Shown: one piece after another, positions 47,635-59,923 of the stretch
How positions within the stretch are numbered: position 1 is the stretch's first letter
Layout of the letters: every line of letters begins with the position of its first letter
Assembly: GCF_020511155.1 (NCBI RefSeq)
Contig: NZ_CP041216.1
Span: 3,782,001 to 3,846,000 of the forward strand
DNA length: 64,000 bases
DNA from: Shewanella glacialimarina
GTDB taxonomy: Bacteria > Pseudomonadota > Gammaproteobacteria > Enterobacterales > Shewanellaceae
Direction: 5' to 3'
Notes under the pieces: model-generated
What the model saw: the letters and a program-made list of their open reading frames with translations, nothing else
Told to the model about the DNA's origin: nothing
Databases searched by the model: none
Translations under genes and position numbers: made by a program

Positions 47635-48377
47635 CTATTTGGCTCCGTTAATTCAGTTGTCATTGGTGTTGCTGCATTAGTCATCTGGGCGCGAACAATA
47701 GCTGATACTTTTCGATAGGGTTCATCACAGCCAATACTTAACGCCTGGTCAAAACCTTCTAGCCACAAATTCAATTGATTTAATCCATGGGCGATATGGT
47801 TACAACGCTTGTCAGCCCACAAACCCAATAAATTCGACAAGGTAATTGCGGGTACGGCAATAATCAATCCTGCCGCTGTGGTATTCATCGCAAGCCCCAA
47901 GCCAGTGGCTAATTGTGACGGGGTCACTGGGCCATCTGATAGTCCTAATTGAGTGAACATTTCAATCAGCCCAAGTACCGTGCCTAATAAGCCAAGTAAG
48001 GGAGTGATAACACCAATAATGTGCAATACCTTTAAACCGGATTGCAGTTTATCTTTTTGCTTTAATAACCACATGTTTAAGATTTCTTCACGCATTAAAC
48101 GGGGCTGTCCACCATGGGATAACAGCAATGCGCTTCCTTGTGCTAGCATGCTACGGCCTTGGCTTAATAAGGTGATAAGTTGCTGCCGTTTCTCGGGTGT
48201 CGCACTGCGGGCTTGTTGCCTTAGCTCTGTCAACCATGCATCACGGTTTAATAACTCGTTGATAATCAGTGCAACACGTTCAAGCACAATTAACAGCGTT
48301 AAAGAAGCACAGATAATCATTGGCCAAGTTAGATAGCCTAATTGGTCTGAAAGCTGCAAATATAATGATTGAGACAT
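47631..48377 (-). CDS. exbB: TonB-system proton channel ExbB
   Basis: 248 residues with three membrane helices, the MotA/TolQ/ExbB channel fold. The conserved segment LLGLLGTVLGLIEMF and the later NTTAAGLIIAVPAI part mark the channel helices. It forms a pentamer around ExbD. It lies 20 nt after tonB and overlaps exbD. Confidence 0.93.
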   Translation of the reverse strand: MSQSLYLQLSDQLGYLTWPMIICASLTLLIVLERVALIINELLNRDAWLTELRQQARSATPEKRQQLITLLSQGRSMLAQGSALLLSHGGQPRLMREEILNMWLLKQKDKLQSGLKVLHIIGVITPLLGLLGTVLGLIEMFTQLGLSDGPVTPSQLATGLGLAMNTTAAGLIIAVPAITLSNLLGLWADKRCNHIAHGLNQLNLWLEGFDQALSIGCDEPYRKVSAIVRAQMTNAATPMTTELTEPNR

Positions 48378-48397
48378 ATTGGTTTCCTCTATTGAGA

Positions 48398-49162
48398 CTA
48401 ATTAAGTGCAAATTTCACTGGCACTCTAACCGTATATGCATAAGCGGTTTGCGGTGTCGGGGCCGAAAACTGCCATTGCTCAACCGCATCTATCGCTGCG
48501 GCATCAAGTAAGTTATACCCCGAGCTATCCACCAGCGTGAGCGATAACTGCTCACCAATTTGGTTAAACATCACTTCCACAGTCGCTGTGCCCTCAAAGC
48601 CACGTTTACGGGCTGCTTTAGGGTAATGAGGCTGTGTCGGAGGTGCTAAAAATGTCGGTTGTGGCAAGGCCACTGTTTGCTGTGTGACCCCAAGCGAAGC
48701 GGATGCTAAAGTTTTTTGCGTTAAAGTATCCGCAGCAAGGCTAGCCAAATAAGTAAGCGCTGAATCATCGGTATCAGCTTTAATAATCTCAGTATCTATT
48801 GCGGGTTGAATGGTAGGTTTAGATAAAGGTTGGACGGTTTTAACCGCTGCCATGACCTTTTCAGGTTTAGCCTCAGGCGTCACCATGGTATGAGCCGTTG
48901 ATTTAACCTTAACGATTGGTTTAAGGTTAACCGCAGTTTCAGCTATGGGCTCATCAATTTGAGTCGGTTCTTTTGCAGCGTTAACCGTACCTTGAGCTTG
49001 AGTGCTAGCTTGCATAGCTATAACGACACTGACCGCTTGCTTTACGCCCATTGCAGCGCCTTCAGATAGCTGAATAGTCGACTCACTTATTTGAGAGGCA
49101 AGCACTCCTCCTTGAATTAAAATCGTTATACATCCAAAAGCAAAATATCGTTTAGGTGTCAT
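48398..49162 (-). CDS. tonB: TonB energy-transducing protein
   Basis: About 254 residues: an N-terminal membrane anchor, a long spacer rich in Lys, Thr, Val and Pro (about 60-170), and a C-terminal TonB domain with the hallmark YPKAARKRGFEGTATVEV. It couples the inner-membrane proton gradient to outer-membrane receptors. A TTG six bases further upstream extends the frame by two codons; the ATG at 49162 is chosen. It opens the tonB-exbB-exbD-hmuT-hmuU-hmuV operon, divergent from the receptor gene, which suggests it is dedicated to heme uptake. Confidence 0.92.
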   Translation of the reverse strand: MTPKRYFAFGCITILIQGGVLASQISESTIQLSEGAAMGVKQAVSVVIAMQASTQAQGTVNAAKEPTQIDEPIAETAVNLKPIVKVKSTAHTMVTPEAKPEKVMAAVKTVQPLSKPTIQPAIDTEIIKADTDDSALTYLASLAADTLTQKTLASASLGVTQQTVALPQPTFLAPPTQPHYPKAARKRGFEGTATVEVMFNQIGEQLSLTLVDSSGYNLLDAAAIDAVEQWQFSAPTPQTAYAYTVRVPVKFALN

Positions 49163-49230
49163 CAGCAATATTCTTCTACTGTATCTGTGTGGTCAAATAT
49201 CAACACTTCCCATCAAAGTAAGTCATATTT

Positions 49231-49246
49231 AGAATGTTTACATTCT
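49231..49246. promoter_or_regulatory. 16-bp palindrome in the heme-locus promoter region
   Basis: Perfect palindrome-like AGAATGT/ACATTCT with a 2-nt centre, 69 nt before tonB. It is not a Fur box; it could be another operator or a chance hairpin. Confidence 0.4.
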
Positions 49247-49327
49247 TTACAAACATATTAATTACAGCGGGTTATGTTGAAAGATTATATTTAATAAGCA
49301 GAATATACATCAACAGTAATGAGATCG

Positions 49328-49350
49328 CAAATGATAATGATTTTCATTTG
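49328..49350. promoter_or_regulatory. Strong Fur-box-like palindrome between tonB and the heme receptor gene
   Basis: CAAATGATAA and TTTTCATTTG arms around TGA, a near-perfect inverted repeat that matches the A/T-rich Fur consensus (GATAATGATAATCATTATC). It lies 166 nt from the tonB ATG and 176 nt from the receptor ATG, about midway, so one site may repress both operons when iron is plentiful. Confidence 0.8.
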
Positions 49351-49525
49351 ATCTATGTTTTGTTATCCGGTAGAGTGTGGAAATAACCCGTCAATGATTA
49401 CGTTTGGTGCTTAAGTAACCTCACATTTCTGCTCAATAGATTGTTAGCAAAACTGCACTTATCAGCATTGTGATTGCACCGCGTACTCAACAATATTTCA
49501 AGTTTATGACTTTAAGGATTTAACA

Positions 49526-51562
49526 ATGACCAAAAAGCCACTCGTTGTAGCAATGGCAATGGTTTTCAGTACCACCGCATATGCACAGCAAAATAAGACT
49601 GTTACTGAATTTGATGAAGTATTGGTTACCGCAACGCGTATTCACGAAAAAGTATCCGATACTAGCCGCAGCGTAGTGGTGATAAGCGAAGATAATATAC
49701 AAGAGTCGCAACCATCTTCTGTTGCAGATGCATTGAAAAATCAAGCTAACGTTAACGTCACTAATGGCCCGCGAGCTTCATCTCAAGGGGTTGAAATTCG
49801 AGGATTAAGTGGACAACGTGTATTACAAACTATTGATGGTGCTCGTCAGAATACTAATTCTGGTCATCGTGGTAGCTATTTTATGGATCCTGAGTTACTG
49901 AGCTCAATTGAAGTAATACGCGGCCCTGCAAGTAGTTTGTGGGGCAGTGGCGCAATTGGTGGCGTTGTGGCGCAAAACACTAAATCAGCTCAAGACTTTT
50001 TAGAACAAGACGATAAGTTTGGTGGTTACATTAAGCAAGGTTTTGAAAATAATGGCGATAAAATTAAAACCAGTGGCACCATTTACGGTTTAGCGGATCA
50101 AATTGATTGGCTATTAAGTGGCAGCTATCACGACAGTAACAACATCAAAATAGGCAATGACCAAGCCCTTGAGAACAGTGCAGCAGAATCCACAAGTGGC
50201 TTAGCCAAATTAGGTTGGCAACTCACCGATGATCAACGTCTGCAATTTTCAGCACGACTTGCTGATAACGACGAATTAGTCCCAAGTAATCCCTCGACTC
50301 ATGTCGGCAGTTCGGTGCCATTAGTGCAACGTCATATCCAAGATCAAAATGTCACTGTGGCCTATAGCTTGAACCCTACTGACAATCTATTACTCGATCT
50401 CAACAGCACTGTGTATTGGAACAATACCCGCTTTGATGAGGATCGCGTGACTAAAGGTCAATTTGATACCACTGAATTTGAAACTATAGGTTTTAGCTTA
50501 AATAATAGCTCAACGTTTGCTTCTACTGTACTGACCTATGGTGTTGATGGTTATCAAGATAAGATTAATACTGTCCGTGACGACTTTAATCAAGTGGGTC
50601 AACGTCCTGATAGTATTGATGGTGAAACGTCGGTTTGGGGCGCCTTTACCAAAGCCGATATCGCATTAACCGACAGCATAGCTTTAGATGCCGCGGTACG
50701 TTATGACACCTTTAAAAATCAAAGTAATAACTTGAAGCTGTCATCTGATGATAATGCATTAAGCCCTTCCCTTGGTCTAATGTGGGACGCCACTAAATGG
50801 CTCACTTTGAGTGCACGATATGATGAAGCATTTCGCGCCCCAAGCATGGAAGAAATGTATTCAACAGGTTCACATTATTGTATTCCGTCCATTCCAAGAT
50901 TCTTACCTAATGGCTTATGCAATAACTTCCAAATCAATCCTGATTTACGTGCTGAAAAAGCACAAAACAAAGAGATTAAGGCCGACATGCGCTTTGCTAA
51001 CTTAGCGGGTGATGATGAATTAGCCATGACCTTAAGTGTATTCCGTAATGATGTAGATGACTTTATCGAGCAAACCGTATCTAACCCGCTTCATGGTATT
51101 CCTGGGCTTGAGCAAACAACCTCGTGGGATAACGTTGATGAAGCCAAATTAACGGGTTTTGAATTCACAACTCGTTATCGCTACCAACAAACTCGCCTAG
51201 CGGTTAACTACGGTCAAACAGAAGGCAAAGATAAAACCACTGACCAATATTTATCAAATATTCCGGCTCAAAAAATCGGCTTTGATTTATCGCAATCTAT
51301 CATGGAAGGCGATATGAAATTGGGCACACGTGTTAATTACGTTGCAGAACAAGATCAATTACCCAAAGCCAACAAGCAACAATATGACTCATACACCCTA
51401 TGGGATGTCTACGTAGCCTGGGAGCCTGCGATGGGCACCTTTGAAGGTTTACGTGTCGACTTTGCCATTGAAAATATCGGTGATGAAGAATATCGCCAAG
51501 CATGGCAAACCTTGTACGAACAAGGCAGAAACTTCAAATTAGCGGCACGTTATTCATTCTAA
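49526..51562 (+). CDS. hugA: TonB-dependent heme receptor
   Basis: Outer-membrane heme/hemoglobin receptor, 678 residues. A signal peptide (about 1-20, ending AYA) is followed by a plug (about 30-150, with the TonB-box-like FDEVLVTATR and RGPASSLWGSGAIGG) and a 22-strand barrel ending in aromatic Phe. Heme-receptor hallmarks are visible: FRAP, a nearby His (GSHYC) and NPDL in place of NPNL. Two Cys in that loop may form a disulfide. AAGGA 10 nt before the ATG. First of the receptor-hutX-hutZ group under the Fur-type site. Confidence 0.92.
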   Translation: MTKKPLVVAMAMVFSTTAYAQQNKTVTEFDEVLVTATRIHEKVSDTSRSVVVISEDNIQESQPSSVADALKNQANVNVTNGPRASSQGVEIRGLSGQRVLQTIDGARQNTNSGHRGSYFMDPELLSSIEVIRGPASSLWGSGAIGGVVAQNTKSAQDFLEQDDKFGGYIKQGFENNGDKIKTSGTIYGLADQIDWLLSGSYHDSNNIKIGNDQALENSAAESTSGLAKLGWQLTDDQRLQFSARLADNDELVPSNPSTHVGSSVPLVQRHIQDQNVTVAYSLNPTDNLLLDLNSTVYWNNTRFDEDRVTKGQFDTTEFETIGFSLNNSSTFASTVLTYGVDGYQDKINTVRDDFNQVGQRPDSIDGETSVWGAFTKADIALTDSIALDAAVRYDTFKNQSNNLKLSSDDNALSPSLGLMWDATKWLTLSARYDEAFRAPSMEEMYSTGSHYCIPSIPRFLPNGLCNNFQINPDLRAEKAQNKEIKADMRFANLAGDDELAMTLSVFRNDVDDFIEQTVSNPLHGIPGLEQTTSWDNVDEAKLTGFEFTTRYRYQQTRLAVNYGQTEGKDKTTDQYLSNIPAQKIGFDLSQSIMEGDMKLGTRVNYVAEQDQLPKANKQQYDSYTLWDVYVAWEPAMGTFEGLRVDFAIENIGDEEYRQAWQTLYEQGRNFKLAARYSF

Positions 51563-51604
51563 TGATGATATCTCGCACATTAACCAACACATTGGAGCTA
51601 TTCC

Positions 51605-52102
51605 ATGGCGATATCAGTCGACATAATTAAGCAGTATTTAAATGACAACCCAGCGGCAATGCCCGCACAAGTGGCTGCCGAATTAAATGCCACTGAACTT
51701 GAGGTGGTACTGGCTTTACCTGCAGAGCAGTTGGCTTTATTGCCGCTCACTGAAAAAGATACCTTACTGACCTCACTACCAGAATGGGGGCCGATGACGA
51801 CGATAATCTCGATATCAGGCAGTATTTTTGAATTTAAAGGGCCATTCCCAAAAGGAAAATACGCACATGGGTACTACAACTTAATCACCAAAGGTGATGG
51901 TTTACACGGCCATTTAAAATTGGACGATGTGAGCGCAATTGCACTTATCAGTAAGCCATTTCGCGGGTCAGAAAGTCATTCAATTAACTTTTTTGGCCAG
52001 CAAGGTGAAGTGATTTTCAAAGTGTATTTAGGCCGAGATCAACAACGCGTATTGCTAAGCGATCAAGTTGCACGTTTTCAGGCATTAAAAAACAACGTGT
52101 AA
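51605..52102 (+). CDS. hutX: Heme-utilisation carrier HutX
   Basis: 165-residue cytoplasmic protein of the HutX/ChuX family, which binds heme and hands it to HutZ. The beta-sheet core with GPFPKGKYAHGYYNL and the HSINFFGQQGEVIFKVYLGR region matches the family. ATG with TTGGAG upstream, 43 nt after the receptor gene. Confidence 0.92.
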   Translation: MAISVDIIKQYLNDNPAAMPAQVAAELNATELEVVLALPAEQLALLPLTEKDTLLTSLPEWGPMTTIISISGSIFEFKGPFPKGKYAHGYYNLITKGDGLHGHLKLDDVSAIALISKPFRGSESHSINFFGQQGEVIFKVYLGRDQQRVLLSDQVARFQALKNNV

Positions 52103-52196
52103 CCCAAAGCTTAAAGCACTTATTTGAGCGGTACTCGCTGTGCAGCTCAATGATAAAACGATTAGACAACGTATCAATACAGTGGAGAAAATCCTG

Positions 52197-52739
52197 ATGT
52201 CGGCAGATAAAGATCAACGTTTACGAGAAAAGCTACTACCAGAAATTGAGGAATTTAAAGGGCAACGTTTAAGCCTACAACTTGCTACCCAAGATGCCGA
52301 TGGCGTTCCCAATGCTAGTTATGCACCGTTTGCCCTCGCTGATGATGGCTTTTATATTTTAGTGAGTGAAATGGCTCGCCATGGCACTAACTTGAAAGTC
52401 TGTCAAAAGCTGTCTGTCATGCTAGTTGAAGATGAATCAGAGTGTAAAAGCGTATTTGCCCGAAAACGCTTAACTTTCGATGCAACTGCTGAAATAGTTA
52501 CCCGTGACAGTGAAGCATTTATCAAAGGTGTGGCGGCATTATCTGCACGTTTTGGCGAGATGATTGATAATTTAGCAGCACTAACCGACTTCAATCTATT
52601 TAAACTCAATCCACACCAGGGTTTATATGTTAAAGGGTTTGGTCAGGCATTTAGTTTGTCAGGCGCAGAGCTATTAGATGTAGATTGGAAGCGTGATGGC
52701 CACCACGGTAGTGCGGAAAAAATAGTTAAAATTGCCTGA
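52197..52739 (+). CDS. hutZ: Heme-utilisation / heme-degrading protein HutZ
   Basis: Cytoplasmic enzyme of the pyridoxamine-oxidase-like split-barrel fold that in Vibrio opens the heme ring to free iron. About 180 residues, like the 176 of V. cholerae. Family motifs include SYAPFAL, the MARHGTNL segment, RKRLTFDA and KGFGQAF, and His residues near the C-terminus (GHHGS) that fit the heme ligand region. The frame is open from a GTG at 52140, but the ATG at 52197 has GGAG upstream and matches the family N-terminus (LREKLLPEIEEF). Confidence 0.9.
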   Translation: MSADKDQRLREKLLPEIEEFKGQRLSLQLATQDADGVPNASYAPFALADDGFYILVSEMARHGTNLKVCQKLSVMLVEDESECKSVFARKRLTFDATAEIVTRDSEAFIKGVAALSARFGEMIDNLAALTDFNLFKLNPHQGLYVKGFGQAFSLSGAELLDVDWKRDGHHGSAEKIVKIA

Positions 52740-52813
52740 TATCTATACTTATCTAGAACAAGCATTTTGGCTGAATTTTTACTCCCTCTCACTGAAAATT
52801 ATCATAAATCAAC

Positions 52814-52846
52814 AAAAAAGCTCACGTTAACGACGTGAGCTTTTTT
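52814..52846. terminator. Bidirectional terminator between hutZ and parC
   Basis: 14-bp arms (AAAAAAGCTCACGT / ACGTGAGCTTTTTT) with a 5-nt loop and T runs on both strands; it lies between the two converging operons. Confidence 0.92.
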
Positions 52847-52901
52847 GCATTAAACATTGTATAGCGAGTCAGTATTTAACTGCTGACTTTGATTCGATAA
52901 A

Positions 52902-55205
52902 TTACTCTTCACTGTCCAGCTTATCAATTACGTTATTATCACTGACAGTACCCATAGCTTCAATTTCAACACTGTCTACTCGCTGCAAGCCTCTTGGCAG
53001 TTTAGCGCCACGTCGGCCACGCTCGCCGCGGTAATGCTCTAAATCACTGGCTTTAAGGGTGAGTTTACGCTTACCGGCCCACAGGGTCACCGCTGCCCCA
53101 CTTGGTACTACGTTTAAGTGCATCAATAATTCTTCACGGTTTTTGGCACGCTCGGTTGGAATGCCAATAATTTTATTGCCCTTACCTTTAGATAATTGTG
53201 GCAAGGCATCTAAACTGAACATCAGCATGCGTCCTTCACTGGTGATGGCTAATAAAGCATCATCAGCACCTTTAGTAATAAGCTTAGGTGTTAGCACCTG
53301 CGCATTAGCCGGTAAAGATAACAAAGCTTTACCCGCTTTATTACGGCTGACCATGTCTGAGTAAGCACCAATAAAGCCATAACCTGCATCACTGGCTAAT
53401 AGGTAACATTGTTCGTCCTCACCCATAATGACATGCCGCATCACAGCACCTGGTGCCATGTTAAAGCGAGTCGTGATCGGTTCGCCCTGGCTTCTAGCCG
53501 ATGGTAAAGTATGGCTGTCGGTGGCAAATGCACGACCTGATGAGTCGACAAATACTGCCGCTTGATTACTTTTACCTATGGCGCTGCACAAATAACTGTC
53601 ACCCGCTTTATAGCTTAAGCTTTGTGGGTCAACATCATGACCTTTAGCACAACGTACCCAACCTTTATCAGACAATACAACCGTAACAGCTTCTGTTGGA
53701 ATAAGTTCTTGTTCGGTTAATGCCTTTGACTCTTTACGCTGAATAATTGGCGAGCGACGATCGTCACCAAATGTTTCACCATCTTGAATTAGCTCTTTTT
53801 TGACTAAGGTTTTTAAGCGGCGATCTGAACTTAAAATCAGTTCTAGCTTGTCACGCTCGGCCATTAGCTCATCTTGCTCAGCTTTGATTTTAAATTCTTC
53901 TAGCTTGCCAAGGTGACGTAGCTTTAACTCTAAAATAGATTCAGCTTGCTTGTCACTTAAGTTAAAACGAGCCATTAACTCCGCTTTAGGATCATCATGA
54001 AAGCGAATAATTTCAATCACTTCATCGATGTTTAAAAACGCGACCATTAAGGCTTCAAGAATATGCAGACGCGCAATCACTTTGTCTAAACGGAATTGTA
54101 AACGACGGGTCACCGTAGACACGCGGTACTCTAGCCATTCAGTTAACATGGTCAGCAGGCCTTTCACCTGCGGGCGACCATCAAGTCCAAGCACGTTTAA
54201 GTTGATGCGAAAGCTTTTCTCTAAATCCGTTGTAGCAAATAGATGGGTCATTAATTGGTCGCAATCAACTCGATTTGAGCGCGGTACAACGACTAACCTC
54301 ACAGGATTTTCATGATCAGATTCATCACGTAAATCACTTACCATTGGCAGCTTTTTGGCCTGCATTTGCAAGGCAATTTGCTCTAGAATTTTGCCACTAC
54401 CCGCCTGATGTGGCAGTGATGTGATGATAATTTCATGATTATCAATACTGTATACCGCGCGCATTTTAATTGAGCCACGACCGGTTTCGTAAATTTTGGC
54501 AATATCAGCACTTGGGGTAATAATTTCTGCTTCGGTTGGATAATCTGGCCCAGGCACCAGTTCCATTAAACGTGCTAAATCGGTTTTAGGGTTATCTAAT
54601 AACTCGACACAGGCAGAGACTAATTCACGCACATTATGCGGCGGAATATCGGTTGCCATACCGACTGCAATACCGGTGATGCCATTTAATAAAATATGCG
54701 GTAGTCGAGCAGGTAATGTTTTAGGCTCTTTCATGGTGCCGTCAAAGTTAACGCCCCACTCTACAGTGCCTTGGGCTAACTCTGACAATAATACTTCTGA
54801 AAACTTGGACAGAGTCGCTTCGGTATAACGCATCGCCGCAAACGATTTAGGATCATCTGGGGCACCCCAGTTACCTTGACCTTTTACTAGCGGATAACGA
54901 TATGAGAAAGGCTGTGCCATTAATACCATGGCTTCATAACACGCGCTGTCACCATGGGGATGATATTTACCTAACACATCACCGACAGTACGAGCTGACT
55001 TTTTAGGCTTAGATTGCGCATTAAGGCCAAGTTCGCTCATGGCATAGATGATACGACGCTGTACTGGCTTTAAACCATCACCAATATGCGGCAATGCACG
55101 ATCCATGATCACGTACATTGAATAATTTAAATAAGCCTCTTCGGTGAATCGGCGTAATGGCATTTGCTCAACGCCATCTAGGCTTAATTCAATCGCATCA
55201 CTCAT
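52902..55205 (-). CDS. parC: DNA topoisomerase IV subunit A
   Basis: Breaks and rejoins DNA to separate linked daughter chromosomes. 767 residues: N-terminal catalytic part with the active Tyr in AAMRYTEA, the tower and coiled coil, and a C-terminal beta-pinwheel (about 495-740). The quinolone-region residues are wild type ([12 protein letters not shown]). The gene overlaps the preceding dehydrogenase gene by 8 nt. That places it last in a parE - sugar dehydrogenase - parC order on the minus strand. Confidence 0.97.
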   Translation of the reverse strand: MSDAIELSLDGVEQMPLRRFTEEAYLNYSMYVIMDRALPHIGDGLKPVQRRIIYAMSELGLNAQSKPKKSARTVGDVLGKYHPHGDSACYEAMVLMAQPFSYRYPLVKGQGNWGAPDDPKSFAAMRYTEATLSKFSEVLLSELAQGTVEWGVNFDGTMKEPKTLPARLPHILLNGITGIAVGMATDIPPHNVRELVSACVELLDNPKTDLARLMELVPGPDYPTEAEIITPSADIAKIYETGRGSIKMRAVYSIDNHEIIITSLPHQAGSGKILEQIALQMQAKKLPMVSDLRDESDHENPVRLVVVPRSNRVDCDQLMTHLFATTDLEKSFRINLNVLGLDGRPQVKGLLTMLTEWLEYRVSTVTRRLQFRLDKVIARLHILEALMVAFLNIDEVIEIIRFHDDPKAELMARFNLSDKQAESILELKLRHLGKLEEFKIKAEQDELMAERDKLELILSSDRRLKTLVKKELIQDGETFGDDRRSPIIQRKESKALTEQELIPTEAVTVVLSDKGWVRCAKGHDVDPQSLSYKAGDSYLCSAIGKSNQAAVFVDSSGRAFATDSHTLPSARSQGEPITTRFNMAPGAVMRHVIMGEDEQCYLLASDAGYGFIGAYSDMVSRNKAGKALLSLPANAQVLTPKLITKGADDALLAITSEGRMLMFSLDALPQLSKGKGNKIIGIPTERAKNREELLMHLNVVPSGAAVTLWAGKRKLTLKASDLEHYRGERGRRGAKLPRGLQRVDSVEIEAMGTVSDNNVIDKLDSEE

Positions 55206-56382
55206 CTGTGCTTTCCTGTATTGGATCAGTGGCTTTATAGAACAAACGGTATATATTGCCCTTTAAATCATCTGAAATATAAATTGCGCCATCTGGTGCG
55301 GTTAGCAAATCAAATGGTCGTGCGACGGGAAACTCTCCGTCTAAAAAGCTCACTACCGTTTCCCGGTGTGTAATCGTTGTTTTCGGCTGGCTGTTATCTA
55401 GTGCCAGCATCACTATTTGGTAACCCACCTTACTTGAGCGGTTCCATGAACCATTTTCAGCCACAAATAACTGCTGTTGATAACGCTCAGGGAACTGAGT
55501 GCCGGTATAAAAATGTAATCCGGTTGGGGCTACATGAGCCGGTAATTCAAAAACAGGCGGAGTGATTTTTAAATTGGTTGGCTTATCATATGCAGGTTCT
55601 TTAATATCACTTGCATGTATGTAGGGAAAGCCAAAATGAGTGCCTTTTATATCCAGTCGATTAATCTCATCGGCGGGCAAATTGTCGCCCATCCAGTTGC
55701 GGCCTAAATCCGCAAACCACATTTGGTTAGTGCCAGGTTCCCAATCAAAACCCGTTACACTGCGAATACCTAAGGCAACTTGCTCACTAGCACCAGTTTG
55801 AACATTAATCGCTAGCACACTGCCATAGGGAGCTGGTGCTTCACACACATTACAGGGCATGCCCAAGGCAACATATAATCGTCCATCTGGGCCAAAACGC
55901 ATCGCGCGGCTATAGCGCTTCTCTAGGTCAGGCAGATTTGAGTAGACTTCTTTAGCGCGTGATGGGCGACGTAAACGATCTTCAATCTCTTCATATTTGA
56001 TAATTCTGTCTTCTTCACTGACATAAAGATCGCCTTTATAAAATGCTAAAGCATCAGGGTTTTCAAGCCCTCTGGCGATAACATAACGTTTATCTACCTG
56101 GCCATCTTGATCATTATCAACTAACGCGTAAATGGTGCCATTTTTTTGCGAACCAACAAATAAGGTGCCATGTTCACCTAATGCCATTTGTTTAATATCG
56201 CCTAAATCAGAGGCATACAAAGAAAGGCCGAAACCTTTAGTCACTGTAATCATCACAGATTGAGCGGCATGAACTTGGCTAACAAGCATTGTGCTAAAGC
56301 CAAATAATGCACAAGTTTTTGCCGCCCATTGCCAATTAAGCCGGAATGATTTCGATTTGATATACAACATGTAATTATTCAT
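55198..56382 (-). CDS. PQQ-type glucose/sorbosone dehydrogenase-like protein
   Basis: 394 residues with a signal peptide (about 18-40, ending VHAA), so periplasmic. The mature part is a six-bladed beta-propeller of the GSDH family: repeated [10 protein letters not shown] and [10 protein letters not shown] blade motifs, and an ADEINRLD site. Two close Cys in PCNVCEA could form a disulfide. Whether it uses PQQ or oxidises sugars is not certain from sequence. It lies 80 nt after parE and overlaps parC by 8 nt, an odd partner for topoisomerase genes. Confidence 0.8.
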   Translation of the reverse strand: MNNYMLYIKSKSFRLNWQWAAKTCALFGFSTMLVSQVHAAQSVMITVTKGFGLSLYASDLGDIKQMALGEHGTLFVGSQKNGTIYALVDNDQDGQVDKRYVIARGLENPDALAFYKGDLYVSEEDRIIKYEEIEDRLRRPSRAKEVYSNLPDLEKRYSRAMRFGPDGRLYVALGMPCNVCEAPAPYGSVLAINVQTGASEQVALGIRSVTGFDWEPGTNQMWFADLGRNWMGDNLPADEINRLDIKGTHFGFPYIHASDIKEPAYDKPTNLKITPPVFELPAHVAPTGLHFYTGTQFPERYQQQLFVAENGSWNRSSKVGYQIVMLALDNSQPKTTITHRETVVSFLDGEFPVARPFDLLTAPDGAIYISDDLKGNIYRLFYKATDPIQESTDE

Positions 56383-56462
56383 TTGCCTCTAATTTTTATT
56401 ATTGGCGGTCAAAAACCCATTTAATCAATGGTCTCAGTAAACTTTCTCAATAAAGCAACAGC

Positions 56463-58373
<1,911 letters not shown>

Positions 58374-58399
58374 TCAGCTATAAAGCAGAGTGTTGATTA

Positions 58400-58975
58400 T
58401 TAAGGCAGCTGAAGAAATCGACAAATTTTATCAAGCTGTTGCTCGTATCCCACAAAACTGTGGTCGCCATTAGGTTCTAGATGTAATTCACAGCAATGAT
58501 ACTTGTGCACAGCCTGACGATAATCTAACACTTCGTCACCAGTTTGCAACAAAACCAAGAATCTATCGGGGTGGTTAATGACATTTGTATCATATTGCGC
58601 TACGGCTATACGATCTTCAGGTAGCACCTGATAATGCTCGTCAATATATGGATTATATTGGGGTCCTAAAAACTCTTCAAATAAATCATACGGTTTTACC
58701 GCAGGGTTTACTAATACCGCTTTTCCACCATACTTTTCGGCTAAAAAACTGGCGAAATAGCCACCAAGGGATGAGCCGATAAATCGAAGTGGCTGGCCAT
58801 TGGCTAATGCTTGTTCGGTGATCTTAGTTAATAATGCCATCGCTTCATGGATTGATGTTGGCACTTGTGGCTGAAAAAATACTAAATCGGGATAATATTG
58901 CTTGATATACATCTCTGTTTTCAGCGCTTTATCTGACTGATTTGAACTATTGAAACCATGTATATAAAGCAGCAT
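58400..58975 (-). CDS. yqiA: YqiA-type esterase
   Basis: Small alpha/beta-hydrolase of 191 residues with YIHGFNSS at the oxyanion region and the nucleophile Ser in GSSLGG, plus a late Asp and the GDHSF His. Cytoplasmic, with esterase activity toward short acyl esters in E. coli; its natural substrate is unknown. It lies between cpdA and parE as in E. coli. Confidence 0.93.
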   Translation of the reverse strand: MLLYIHGFNSSNQSDKALKTEMYIKQYYPDLVFFQPQVPTSIHEAMALLTKITEQALANGQPLRFIGSSLGGYFASFLAEKYGGKAVLVNPAVKPYDLFEEFLGPQYNPYIDEHYQVLPEDRIAVAQYDTNVINHPDRFLVLLQTGDEVLDYRQAVHKYHCCELHLEPNGDHSFVGYEQQLDKICRFLQLP

Positions 58976-59047
58976 ATATCCTCACGCAACGGTTAATTAA
59001 CATTAACACGTATTCACAAAACTTATTGAAAAGTGTGTCGAAAGAAG

Positions 59048-59893
59048 TTAATAACCGCTGGCTTCATTGTCTGGTGTGAAATGATCGCCCGCAACACGAT
59101 GAACCTCAGTGTGAATGCTACCATCGCAAAGCAGCTCCAGCAAACGATAACCCGGTTGAACGCCATCTAAAGCAAAATGATCGGATAAAGGCTTAAATTG
59201 TATACAGGTAGAAGGGGTCGCCATTAATGCGATTGCCCCATGTGGGCCTTGGTGGTGCTGGTTTACTTGCTGATGAACATGCCCCCAGAGTAAACCTTTG
59301 ACTTGTGGGTATTGACTGACTCTTTGGATAAAGTCGCTGCCATTCGCCATACAGTGTTGATCTAACCAGCCGCATTGCATCAAAATAGGATTATGATGCA
59401 TGGCCAGTAATACGTGTTTATCTGGCTCAGCATTAATTGCGGCATCAATGATCGAAAACTGCTCTTCTCCCATAAATCCGCCAGGCTTACCACGCACCGT
59501 GGAATCCAACATGAGGATTTGCCATTTGCCAGCAATAATCCGTTGCTGACCAAAAATATTGTCACCCTGCATATGTAACGCCATCATACGAGGATCGTCA
59601 TGATTACCAGGTAAGTAGTGGCATGGTAATTTGGTGGATGATATTTGGCGAACAAAATTATGATAAGAAGTGGCTGAGTAATCCTGGCTAATATCACCAG
59701 AGGCGATCACTAAGTCAGCTGTTGCAGAAGAAGCCATGAAAGTATCAATAACCGCTTGCAGGCTATTAGCTGTGTTTACACCTAAAAGCTGAGATTCAGG
59801 ATCGGCAAAAAGATGCGGATCCGTAACCTGGACCAATCGCACCGATTGATTTTCCTCAAAAGTGTATTTAACAGCTGGTTTCAGCACGTACAA
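59048..59893 (-). CDS. cpdA: 3',5'-cyclic-AMP phosphodiesterase CpdA
   Basis: Calcineurin-type metallophosphoesterase that hydrolyses cAMP, lowering CRP activity. The 281 residues show the five metal motifs in order: DPHLF, GDISQD, GNHDD, AMHHNP and GHVHQ. It belongs to the conserved nudF-yqiB-cpdA-yqiA-parE run and is 72 nt before yqiA. Confidence 0.95.
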   Translation of the reverse strand: MYVLKPAVKYTFEENQSVRLVQVTDPHLFADPESQLLGVNTANSLQAVIDTFMASSATADLVIASGDISQDYSATSYHNFVRQISSTKLPCHYLPGNHDDPRMMALHMQGDNIFGQQRIIAGKWQILMLDSTVRGKPGGFMGEEQFSIIDAAINAEPDKHVLLAMHHNPILMQCGWLDQHCMANGSDFIQRVSQYPQVKGLLWGHVHQQVNQHHQGPHGAIALMATPSTCIQFKPLSDHFALDGVQPGYRLLELLCDGSIHTEVHRVAGDHFTPDNEASGY

Positions 59894-59923
59894 TTCCCAA
59901 ATATATAGTTTTCAAGCAAGTCA

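Noticed and set aside
52140..52196. Upstream GTG start for hutZ
   Set aside because: The ATG at 52197 has a GGAG site and matches the length and N-terminus of known HutZ.
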